From Branchinecta lynchi (Eukaryota; Arthropoda; Branchiopoda; Anostraca; Branchinectidae), in contig JAKZAP010000014.1 of NCBI GenBank assembly GCA_023053575.1, positions 14,224,938 to 14,288,937 on the forward strand: a DNA stretch of 64,000 nucleotides. Direction: 5' to 3'. The position numbers and the translations under genes are program-made. The notes beneath the pieces are model-generated. The model was not told the DNA's origin, searched no databases, and was given only the letters and a program-made list of their open reading frames with translations. This document shows, one piece after another, positions 1 through 10,600 of this stretch. Each line of letters starts with the position of its first letter. Position 1 is the first letter of the stretch.

Positions 1-2368
1 GTGGACCTCTAGGGTTCTCACCATAGAGTGCCTCAAAAGGAGTAGCTCCGATTGACTCGTTCACGGACTCTCTAAACGCAAATAAGACTTGATTCAACAT
101 TTGATCCCATTTTCTCGGCTGGTCTAGAACCAGTTTCCTTAGCATTCGCACAATCGTTCCATTTGCCCTTTCTGCTAGTCCGTCTGACATTGCGTGGTAG
201 ACCGACGTTCTTGTTTGCTTTACCCCTCTTTCTTTTAAAAATTCCTGTAAATTCCTAGAAATCAAATTTGGACCTTGGTCATTCACTAGGAATTTTGGGT
301 GTCCGTGTCTTGCGAAATAGTCAGTAAGTACTTCGATCACTTTCTCGGTTTTACTAGATCTAAGGGCAAAAGCTTCGGGCCATCTAGTGTAATAGTCAAC
401 TATTACAAGGAGCCACTTATTTCCCTTTGAGCTATTCGTTAGTGGACCGACAAAATCCATACCGATGCGTTCGAACGGCTTACTGACTGGTTCGTAGGAC
501 CCTAATGGCACCTTGTCACGTTGGGTAGCGCGAGCCACTAACTGGCATTCGTGACAAGACTTGCAGTACTGTGCCACATCTCGGTGGATCCCTGGCCAAT
601 AAAAGTGCCGTAGAATTTTCTCGGACGTCTTATTTTTCCCTAAATGTCCTCCCAGCGGGGTACCGTGCGCGATCCGCAGTACTTCTTGACGCTTTCCCTT
701 TGGTAGAACTAACTGGGATTTTTCAGGAGCTTCTGACGTCTTTCTTACGATACGAAAAAGGATACTGTCTTTCAAAACAAAACATACCTCTTGGTTCTCT
801 GCTTCGAGAAGTTTTAGCTTCTGAAAAGGAGATCGCAGCGACGGATCTGCACGCTGCTCCGTTGCCAAATCCTCCTGATTTTTTGCTACTGTGGTTGCTA
901 CCGCAGTCGAAAAAGTCGCTTTCTCCGCCCTCTTTTCTGCTTTTGGCTTCGGGCTTGTCTTTCTCGGTGCTACAAAAACTTCGTCGTCGAAGTCGAAATC
1001 CGACACGAAACCGGAAATGACTGGCGATTTGGCCTCCACATCCGAAGAAGTGTCACTTGTAGACAGGATTCCTGGAATTAGACCGAAAATGTAACAGTCC
1101 CTCCCGATCAGGACGGGACAGAACAGACTTTCTGAAACCGCTACCTTTACTCGGCGTGTTTCTTCTATGCCGTTTTTGTAAATCGAGAGAGAGACTATAG
1201 CCGCAGGGAATTGCTTCGTATCCGAATGCACGCAGCTAATCTGGAAAATTTCGTCTAGTAGATCCTCCTTTTTCACTAAATCGCTTCTGACTATGGTAAT
1301 TTCGCTACCGCTGTCTATCAGCATCTCGATAGACTTCCCGTTTACGCGCCCGTCAAACGTTATGGCAGAACTAGTAACTACTGGCCTACATGCCTGCAGT
1401 ATAATGCCATCTAGTGGTGCCTGCGCGACCTTACGTGGCACATTAGCTAACGCGTTTCTGAAAGATTTGTTTCCCGGCTTGGGTGGCCAGGATGGCTTGG
1501 ACGGCCAAGCTTGCCTAGCTCCGGATTTACTCTCAGGGGCCTTTTTACAGTCTCTGGCATAGTGACCTAAATTGCCGCAGGAGTAACAAGTGATCTCTTG
1601 GAATGACTTACTCTGGCGCTTGGCGCTCCTTCCGGATTCCGGCTTCGGCATCTCGATTCTGTGAGCTTCCGCAAAACTTTCGGAGAACCTCACTGCTTCC
1701 TCAACTGTCTTGGGACTTTGCTGCCGTAGATAAGTTGAGAGACCTGGAAAATCGACACTTTCAGTATATTGCTCGAGCACTAAAGAAGTGACTACGGACT
1801 TCAGCTTAACTGATGAGGCTAACCTTCCGTCCATATCGCTATCTGTAACTTGCAGCCATTTCTTACAGAACATATCCAATCTGTCCGCGTATTCCTGGTA
1901 TGACATGCCTACAATCATACGGGAATTTCGAAATTTCTGCCTGTAAGTCTCGGGAGAAATACTGTACTTTTTCAGAATTGCTGATTTTACGACTTGAAAG
2001 TCTTGCAACTGAAGTTGGCTTAGATTCGCAACGGCCTCTAATGTTTTACCGGAAAGCAAAGGTATCAACCTTAAAGCTTTAGTTGGGGCGTCCCAGCCGC
2101 ACAAAGTCGCCGTGTTTTCAAACGCTGTGAGAAATGAATCTACATCATCCGTCGGCGCCATTTTTTGTAAAAACGGCTCCTGACGGGCTTTGGAAAAATT
2201 TTCAAATATTTCTCGCTTTTCTGTCGCATGCCTTAAGTCGTCTTGTCGCTTTTGTTCTTGCATGAATTTGACCATGTCTTTAAACTCTGAAATTAACTCG
2301 CGCAAATCGGACGGATCTGAAATACTGCTTTTCTGATCGTCCTGGTTTTTAGAACCTTCTCCCGTCAT
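1..2368 (-). CDS. Ty3/gypsy Gag-protease-integrase polyprotein, Gmr1-like order, runs off left edge
   Basis: One open frame of about 789 codons starts at the ATG at 2368 and stays open to base 1. Seen in order: a capsid region containing LVLEQY around residues 195-201, followed by a helix-rich stretch resembling the SCAN domain; a CCHC zinc knuckle at residues 261-274; an aspartic protease motif LIDSGSE with Asp352; then, with no reverse transcriptase in between, an integrase with an HHCC finger (His568, His575, Cys605, Cys608) and catalytic Asp638, Asp697 and Glu733 at the canonical D-x35-E spacing. Known: most Ty3/gypsy elements have PR-RT-RH-IN, while Gmr1-like elements have PR-IN-RT-RH. 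RT and RNase H should therefore lie left of base 1. No stop or frameshift was seen, so the copy is young or under constraint. It lies antisense to the PLC beta gene, apparently in one of its introns. The frame is also open upstream of this ATG to about 2508, so the true start is uncertain. Confidence 0.93.
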   Translation of the reverse strand, partial: MTGEGSKNQDDQKSSISDPSDLRELISEFKDMVKFMQEQKRQDDLRHATEKREIFENFSKARQEPFLQKMAPTDDVDSFLTAFENTATLCGWDAPTKALRLIPLLSGKTLEAVANLSQLQLQDFQVVKSAILKKYSISPETYRQKFRNSRMIVGMSYQEYADRLDMFCKKWLQVTDSDMDGRLASSVKLKSVVTSLVLEQYTESVDFPGLSTYLRQQSPKTVEEAVRFSESFAEAHRIEMPKPESGRSAKRQSKSFQEITCYSCGNLGHYARDCKKAPESKSGARQAWPSKPSWPPKPGNKSFRNALANVPRKVAQAPLDGIILQACRPVVTSSAITFDGRVNGKSIEMLIDSGSEITIVRSDLVKKEDLLDEIFQISCVHSDTKQFPAAIVSLSIYKNGIEETRRVKVAVSESLFCPVLIGRDCYIFGLIPGILSTSDTSSDVEAKSPVISGFVSDFDFDDEVFVAPRKTSPKPKAEKRAEKATFSTAVATTVAKNQEDLATEQRADPSLRSPFQKLKLLEAENQEVCFVLKDSILFRIVRKTSEAPEKSQLVLPKGKRQEVLRIAHGTPLGGHLGKNKTSEKILRHFYWPGIHRDVAQYCKSCHECQLVARATQRDKVPLGSYEPVSKPFERIGMDFVGPLTNSSKGNKWLLVIVDYYTRWPEAFALRSSKTEKVIEVLTDYFARHGHPKFLVNDQGPNLISRNLQEFLKERGVKQTRTSVYHAMSDGLAERANGTIVRMLRKLVLDQPRKWDQMLNQVLFAFRESVNESIGATPFEALYGENPRGP
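1298..1321 (-). other. retroviral-type aspartic protease active site
   Basis: The minus strand reads LIDSGSEI. The D-S-G triad is the catalytic signature of retropepsin-like proteases. The codon for Asp352 is at 1313-1315. It lies 78 residues after the zinc knuckle and about 215 residues before the integrase finger. Confidence 0.88.
1547..1588 (-). other. nucleocapsid CCHC zinc knuckle
   Basis: The minus strand reads CYSCGNLGHYARDC, an exact C-x2-C-x4-H-x4-C knuckle of the kind that binds genomic RNA in retrotransposon Gag proteins. Confidence 0.95.
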
Positions 2369-3140
2369 CACTGAGCCGAATAGAGAGTTCTCTCGGGAGT
2401 ACTGAACAAATTCGGCCTGGTACGATCGGCCTACTTGAACTAGTTGCTGGTGTAACACCCCTTCTCCCTTGCTCCTTGTAACTCTCTGTTCGCTCTCCAC
2501 TTTTCTTTAGTAACAGGAATCCGTGGGAACAGCCTTTCTACTTTTTTTTTTGCTGATCTCCTTTAACCTGTACGGTACTAAAGAAACGTCTCGTTTACAG
2601 GTCCGAATATCTCTTGAGCCTATAGGTCCTTACCGCAATCCACCCTATTGTCTATAGCGCTCACCCTTGAGCCTATAGATTCTTTCTTATGGGGATTCGT
2701 TCTCAAACCTATACCACTCCACTTTATTCGAACTGTAAAACCTTCTTGTCTTAAAGCTTAGAATCTCTTTTCGAATATGTAAATGCTGTTTTTGGATATT
2801 TCTACCCTCAGTGCGTTTACCCTATTCGTTATTCTAAACTTCGAGACAATCGCAGCGACGAATAAATGCACAAAACACGACACTTGTACATACCTTTACT
2901 ATCGCTCACTGTAATCACTTCCGTGTTAACCCTTCCGACTCTCGGAATGGACTAAACTGGTAAATGAATTTCACCGCTGATCACCAGTGTGAAGGCGTGA
3001 CCTACGTAACTGATAATAGTCTCCTCGGAAGTTGGTTTATTAACTGTCTTGACAACAATATGAATGGTAAATATATACACGACGATGAATGGCACTGGAA
3101 ATAAATGACGTACCGTCACCCCCCCCCCCCCCCCCCCCCC
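2369..3140 (-). mobile_element. presumed leader and LTR side of the Gmr1-like element, ends unresolved
   Basis: This gene-free stretch lies upstream of the Gag frame. A TGTAACACCC string at 2451 reads GGTGTTACA on the element strand, the sort of end often seen on gypsy LTRs, but no matching other end was found. A motif GAGCCTATAG recurs at about 2617 and 2669. The stretch closes with a run of more than 20 C at about 3117-3140. LTR limits and primer-binding site are not established. Confidence 0.35.
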
Positions 3141-3225
3141 AACGACAACTCAATAATTTTCACGTTTGCCTTGTTTCGCTATGGTCATGCGCATTATAGT
3201 CCCGATGGTTGTTTAAGAGAAGCTC

Positions 3226-3330
3226 AGATAGATAGATAGATAAGCTTTTATTTTCACCAAAATTTTCATGGCACTACCAAATTTCTTTGGTATAGTCACA
3301 TTAAAAAGCGACGCAAAAAAAGAACAAAGA
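3226..3330 (-). mobile_element. LINE-like 3' end with (CTAT)n tail
   Basis: A GATA-type microsatellite at 3226-3242 followed by an AT-rich stretch is the reverse complement of a LINE 3' end with a CTAT tail. No coding part was recognised. The following 3330-4000 holds only degenerate fragments, among them a V-like piece at about 3385-3465. Confidence 0.35.
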
Positions 3331-4000
3331 AAACAAAAACACTAATCAATCCTCCTGATTTTCGTTATACATATTTACAAAACTAGGTATAAACGACGCT
3401 CGTGAGAGAAGCTGGTTATGTAAACTTGTCCCTCTTTTCGCTAGAAGTCAATGGGCTTGTGTTAGGTCTATGTCCCCAAGAGTGGTTGCAAAAATCATTC
3501 CAGTTTATTAATAATACGATGCCACAAAATATTGAGTCGTGAATACAATATATTTACGAGCGTCCCCGGCGGCCAGCAATCGGCATGTGGCCAGATCGCT
3601 TGCCGATCCGCGACTGAAACAAACCGGAATGAATTACACTGACTAGTCGGGTAGTCGGTCGACAATAATGAGTCACGACGGCGAGCGCGAGGGGTTAGTT
3701 CCTTCTGCAAATCGCACGAAAGACAAAAATTGTGCTAGGCACAACAGACTGTAAAACGGAAAGTTGTCAAACACCAGCATGATGATGATGACATTTTATT
3801 GACACACTGGAGAAGAAAACGGTAATAGCGCAGTACAGAGAAAAAAAAAGAACAAATTACACTGAGTTTTCAGTAACGGTTCAGTCCACAAGATACGAAA
3901 TAAACTTGACAAAAAGGAAAAGGGACTAATCGGGTCTAAAAAATCTTCTTCTTAGATGGAATGTGGAGAACTATCCAAGGGCAGAAACCTGAAGGTCCGA

Positions 4001-4273
4001 AAAAAAATAGAAAACCGTGATTTTCAGTTTTTTTTCTTAATCAGCTAGTTTTCCCTCTAAGATGATGTGCGAGGGATAAATATCAGTTGCACTTCTGGCA
4101 AACCATCCTCAGCGAAAAAAAAATCATAAAATCCAACACAATACCACCAGAAAAACAATGCGGAACCAACAGACCATAAAACGGCAAGTAACTAAAATCC
4201 AGAAAAACGATGCGGATTCAACGAAATACAAATGCAAGTAAAACCCCGAAAATCACAGTTTTCTATTTATTTT
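4001..4273. mobile_element. T-family inverted-repeat element, copy 1
   Basis: The ends AATAGAAAACCGTGATTTTC and its inverse face each other at about 4006 and 4250-4270. The interior contains GATGATGTGCGAGGGATAAA, also present in the copy at 26.34-26.85 kb. No coding capacity. It appears to split a degenerate V-like element whose right part runs to about 4470. Confidence 0.7.
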
Positions 4274-4520
4274 TTAGTGAATGGTCAGCTAGGCATACCT
4301 GAAAGGTCAATGGACTTTGCACAAGGGTCAGAGGGCACACAATTTGCAGTTATACGGGAAAAGCAAAAAAAGAGCTGTAGCTACGTTGTTAAAAGCAGAG
4401 CTTGGTTTCAAAGCATCGACTATTTGAAATAGCGGAACAGAGAGAGTAATTAGTGCGAGGTGTGCTTTCCGACACACGCGTAAGCATGATTGGCATTCAC
4501 TTATTTCCTTTGCTTTTCAG

Positions 4521-4685
4521 GACGCCATTGTGGCAATTAGAGACTGCGCCTTCGTCACGAGTGACTACCCCATTATCCTTTCGTTCGAGAATCATTGTTG
4601 CAAAGCTCAGCAGTACAAGATGGCCAAGTACTGCGACGAAATCTTTGGGGACCTTCTGCTCAAGGAGCCGCTACCGGATAGTCCC
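4521..4685 (+). CDS. PLCB4: PLC beta exon, end of catalytic X box
   Basis: This exon encodes 55 codons between a TTTGCTTTTCAG acceptor and a GTAAGT donor, phase 0 at both ends. It contains SFENHC and [12 protein letters not shown], hallmark C-terminal X-box sequence of PLC beta, closest to PLCB4-type enzymes. Together with the Y box it builds the TIM-barrel active site. Confidence 0.96.
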
Positions 4686-7600
4686 GTAAGTACAGTCGGC
4701 TCTTCTACGCATAATCGGGTTTTCGAGAAAACTGGATTCCCGAAACCGCATCCCGCGCACCTGTTTCACTTTCGGGAAGCTTTACTGAGACGTGAGAGCA
4801 GGGAATTGCTACGCTTGTCTGGTATTTATATCTAATACCAGCAGTTATACGGTCATACTACTATGTATATTTATATATATTTTATTTGTAACCCGCTAAA
4901 TGCACCAAGGTGACAGCACTAAAAAATATCAAAGAAAAATAGCAAAATCCAAACATATGAACAAGCAAAATCTAGAAGTAATTTGAAACTGGAATGATTA
5001 GGTATCTAAATAATATGTGTTTTAATATGTGTATTTACTCACACTCCGTTATGGTATCCAAAAAGCTGGTCACAAATAAATAAAAATAAATAAACATTGT
5101 TGTAAATAATTCATTAAATGACCCAGACCCTTTTCTGCTCAGGTTCCAGCGTCCAATTTTCGGATCATCCCACAATACCAATAATCTATGATACTATACA
5201 ATGTCAAAATTCTCATAGCAGGTAACACAAGGATGCTCTGTTTCAAAAGATAACACTCGGGATATTACGTGTTATGATTTTGCTAAGGGTATGCACAACC
5301 AGGATTGACGAGAAGAGCCAAAAATTTATCTGTTGACTTTGACGTTTTTTTCGGCGGTGTTTCGACTCGTCTTGAACCCATAACGTTTTAGTGCGTAACG
5401 TCAATCAATCAATCAATCAATCAATCGTTATTATTCGATAAACATTCCTTACGGTATTCACAAAAAACCGAATATTTGTTATCTCGTCAAACATAACTAT
5501 ATACAATTGCGCTTTTACATAGTCAAATATTAAATAATTACACAAGAACAAGAATTGCAACAAACTAAAACGCTAAAAATTCAATAAATAATATAAAAAA
5601 GAGGAAAAGAATTTAAAATTTCGCGTTGAAAAAACTCACAAAGCAGGGGACAAAACTTCTTTCGTACCGCGCATGAATTGCCCGAATGGGTTGGAGCTTG
5701 GGAACTGCTTGTGCTGCCATTCTCTGTGGCCTTATGCGGTCGGGAATGTGGGGAGGGGGAAGGATGTGCCGATGGTTGGGGTTTTCCAGTAGTTGTTCAC
5801 CAAACTTAGTAGAAAGTTTGGGAAACATAACAGCTAACATCCTAAGTGTTATCTGTTATGAAACCTCTGACAGTGTACTGCATAGTAGAACATCCGTCTT
5901 TCCGTTCTCGCCCATTCATTCTTTCTCCGACTTGGAGTTCCCGACCCGAATGGGATGTTCAAACTGTAGCCTACCCCGAATTTGTTCATTCTCACACTCT
6001 GCAACTTTCTGTACAGTACCTCTGTAGTAGGAGCAATCGTGTGGCTTCCTCGGTAGCTCAGTTGAATAGAGCTGCGGCTGACTATGAGCGTGTTCCACTC
6101 TTCTAACAATGGTAGCTACAGGAGTGCTGCGTGAAGCCGCCACCCTAAACTCCTATTTTTGGGAAATGACTTAGGGAAAAAGAGTAAAGGTTGAGATAAA
6201 ATCCAGTGGAGTATCCTGAAAGGAAGCTTAGAACCTTCACTTTCTGCTGGTACCATAGTTTACTTGTAATTGTTCAAGGCTAAGCTGGAAAACACGAAAG
6301 AATATAGGCACCCAAGTGATCATGAAGTCGCCCACTTTGCTAAAAATAGTATTTTGCTACATGGTGAAGTTAGAGGCCAGCTGTTTGGTCAGAGAGGTTC
6401 CTTGACCTTTTGCAAATAACAAAATTTGCTGTTTTCTTGGAATTTGCATGATTTCTGGGGGTGGCAGCTTCATGATCCAAGGTGGCAGGATCATGTACCA
6501 TGGCCAATTGGGGGGTGGGCGGTGCCATAGTAAGGGCGGCTTCATGCAACACTCCCGTATTTGTTACTATTTCCGTTCGAACCTCACGAAATAGTAACTA
6601 TTTGCTTACCATGCTCGGGAGCGTAATAAGCGTGATAACTACGGATCTCTGTAACGTGATTGGCTGGATTACCCCGTGGAGTGAAATTTTAGCAAAAACG
6701 GAAAAATGCGTTCCAGCCTTGACGCCATGAAGCCAAACTCAGTGACGTCACAATGCGTAGTAACTACGTATAAGCTTCGTATAAGTAGACACGATCTATA
6801 TGGAGCCGAAATATTCAAATTCCAAATTCGAATTAAAAAATAACTCGCCATGTGGCCCCTGGACGGTGTATGTGACTCCGAAGTCCTAGACAAAATACAA
6901 AATACTTTCTGGTTTATTTTTCACGGTAAAAGTCTGTTGTAAAAGTTCCAGCATCACATAAATATATAAAAAGTAACATTGCCAACCATGTTTAATGTTG
7001 TGTTTCATAACGTAACATTTCAGGTTCATACCACATTTCTTGTGTGTTACGGAGCAAAATAACACTAGGGAGAAGCGTCGACACTTGAAACAAGACCAAA
7101 GGTTTCGATGGGATCCCAAAATTTTAATGTTTGCTCCCGACAATTCGGTCTTGTAGATATTCGGTCTTCAACAGACTTCTTAAACATTTTTACTTTTAAC
7201 ATTTGCAAACAGGTTAAGGCCAATGGTAAGAATCAGAGAAGACCAAGTTCGTATTCGGCAGTGCAAACCGGATACGCCAGCTGAATTTCAACAAGTTCAG
7301 ATATATTCAGATATCCGTTTTTCGCTGTCAAATATTCAAATATGTCAAATATTCGTATCTCCTTCCTTCCTTCCTTACTTCTGCCCAACTTCCGGTTTCG
7401 ACCGGATTCCGGACAAACTATACTTTTCTGGCAAAAAACTAAAGCTCAAAATCGAATTCACCATGTCTCCTCACCCCTACTTCGAACATCTAATCAACTT
7501 CAGATTAAAGTTTTACTTTTGACAATTTTCAGGTTTTAGCCGTATTCCGAGTGATCTATACGTTCGGTGAGAAAATGATTGTCATATGCGACTTACCCGC

Positions 7601-10600
7601 AAATCGAAATATCCTGTCAAATTTAAATAAAACTTTTACTTTTAACAAATTCTACGGTTTTGGCTGGATTCCGGCCGAACTAGTTGTCAGGCGAAAAAAA
7701 GAAATTTCATATTCGGGCTTAGCACGTTTCCTTGTCCCTAAATCGAACCTCTAATCAACTTCATACTAAACTTTTACTTTTCACAAATTTTCCGGTTTTC
7801 GCCGGATTCTGGTTAAACTATTTGTCCGGCGAGAAAATAAATTTCATATTCGGATTCAGCATGTCTCCTCATCCCTAAATCAATTATCTCGACAGCTTTC
7901 AAAAAATATTTTGTTTGTCCCTTAATTTGAAACCCCTCCCCCACCCTCAAATATAGGGCTACAGAGCCCATCTTCGAACTTGACCTGTACCCAAAGGATC
8001 TTCCCATCAAGTTTCATCGAAATATCTCATTCCCTTCGAGAGTTATCGTGCGGACAGACAGACGGACAACTTTTGCAATGTCATAGGTATCCCTCCACTT
8101 ACGTTTTGGGATCCCAAAAAATTGACACACAAAAGTAGCGACACTAGCACCACTAGCGATAGAAGATGTCCCTACTGAAACTCAAAAAGTCGTGCACCAG
8201 TGCTGGCTCCGATACACCCTCCCCTGTCCCTCGATGTGTGCAGACAGCATCTAAGCTGTACTAGAAATTCGCTGTTTTCATCTTGTACGATTTGTGGGTT
8301 AGAAATAAATTGTTATTACAATTTTTATAGTATTATTATATTATTCAGTTTCTTTTCAGCTCGAGCCTGGAGTTCCACTCCCCTCACCTAACCAACTCAA
8401 ACGAAAAATCCTAATTAAGAACAAAAGGCTCAAACCAGAAGTCGAAAAAGTTGAACTCGACTTGTTTAGACAAGGTCAGTTCGTCATCGAAGACGAGGAG
8501 AAAGAAGACGCCGACGCACCGGCGGTTCCTCCTCCAGAAGAAAAGAAGGTATAGTTGTCTGATGTTTATTTACAACTTGCAATTCCGCTAGGGAACACAA
8601 GTCCAACAAGAGAATTTAGAAAAATTCTAAAATAACCATACTAATGCTCTCTAGACCAAGAATAGAGGTGACAAACAAAACAAAAGCAGGAGGGGAAGAG
8701 AGTGGTCTGGTTTGAGGCTCGAATATGTTAATCCCGACAGTTTTCTGTTAACGACAATAGGGAAATGCCTCTTTGAATGTTTTTTTTTATTTTAAGACTA
8801 CCTTTGTTGTTTTTATTTTTTTGCCTCTAAAACAGTAAATTAAGAACTTGAGATCCGCGTAAAACCAAGTGCTTCAGCTTTCTTTAGGCTAATTAGACTA
8901 ACTTTTAACACTAATTAGAACAGAGCTGATGGAACAGGGTTTTGTCAGGAGCTTCTTTGCCGACAGAATAAAATGGCGTAAACTCTTATCGATTTTTCAC
9001 GCTCAGAAAAATGTTTAGCGAAAAACTGCGCTGAGGGACTTCCAGAAGTATTTTTGTTATCAGTTTGATTAGAGCAAGAAGTCGGAAACAGGTTGCTACA
9101 AGTTTAATTTCTAAGCAAGAGTTGACTGAACAAGCTTTTGTCATGAGCCGAATCTTGTACAGAAACCTGTCGACAAAACAAATGTCGGTATACTTTTGCT
9201 GACGCTTCGTGCCGACAAAAACCTATTCTGGGCAAAATTGTGCCGACGGATTTCCTCCTCACACCATGTTGGGGGGGGGGATCTACCAACCTTAGTCACT
9301 CCCCAGTGTGAAGCTGTCGAGCACTGCATTCTTTTTTCTCCATCTCCCGCTAAGGCCTTCAACTTTTTTTTTCCACTCGAAATGATAACGAATGTGTCCG
9401 AAAGCTTTTTGGTGCTGTAAATGCTGCATTTTCTTTCTTTGTTTTGTCTGAAAGCTGTTACCTTTTTTTCTTCTCTGACACTTCTAGAATATCAAAATTT
9501 AAAGTCAGGAAGAAGAAGAAGAAAAAAGATTAGCTGTATGAAGCTGACACAATGGATCAGCTACTGATATCCAACCTTCTTATCTTCTACCTTTTCCTTT
9601 CGTCGTTGGCAATGATCGCCAGTTCTATTAGAATTTGGAATTTTGCTGAATTGTCAGTTGTCTTTTTGAATTTGTTATGCTTGCCGCCGAAAACACTGAG
9701 AGAATCGCCGAACTCCCCAGTTTCTTCTTGAAAAATTCAGCATAAAATTTAGCATTCTTGCTGAATTTGTCGATGAATTTTATGCTGAATTAATGCTGCA
9801 TTAACTGGGCGAAAATTTAAGTCCGAAAGCGAAATGCTGCATAAAATGCTGAATTAATTCAGCATTGTCGTTCGTTTCGGAGCTTTCGGACACGTTCAAT
9901 ATCAAACAAATGGATGTGCGTCCTTCTATCCAAGGTCAGGAGGAGGCTGATGTTAATTATGCAGTTGACTCTTTTAACTATTATGTTTCCCGGAAAGATA
10001 ACACTCGAAAGGGTTATAAAACAAGTGTCATCAGGATCCGTCATAACATATAACACGGATGCGCATCCATATGTTAAATGTTATCAAACTTCTAACAGTG
10101 TAGGGCCGTGAAAAAAATAAACTGAGTAGCTCTAAAAATATCAGCAAACGTGAGAAATGGGACGCAATAGTTGTGTTTTTGCTGATACCATGGTATCTGT
10201 TACCATGGTAACTGGATCTCCAAGTCGTTTTTGCAGTTATCGTGGTATCTGATTCACGGTGCTCTGCAAAAACGACTATTTCCGAAATTGCACTTTTCGA
10301 AGTCATCTAGAAAGAAAAACAGATATCCAGTTACATCACTAAGTGCTAAACTTCTTTCTGACAAAATTTGATGAAAGTGAGATGACTTTTCAGATACCAC
10401 GACCAGTTACCACGGTCGGACCGTAGTATCTGAATATCTGATACCACGATAACTGCAAAAACACTTTTTGACCGTGGTATCAGATACCACGGTAACTGCA
10501 AAAACGACTTTAGACCATGGTATCAGATACCATGGTATCTGCAAAAACGCAACTAATTTTTCCTTGAGTAATCTTGAAAAAACATGAGATCTCATAGGAA

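Noticed and set aside
4232..4432. Short plus-strand open frame just before the first PLC exon as an additional PLC exon
   Set aside because: It overlaps the inverted end of a T element and V-like sequence and shows no X-box similarity.
6047..6110. Functional tRNA gene
   Set aside because: Only the D-arm half is recognisable; no B box or acceptor pairing.
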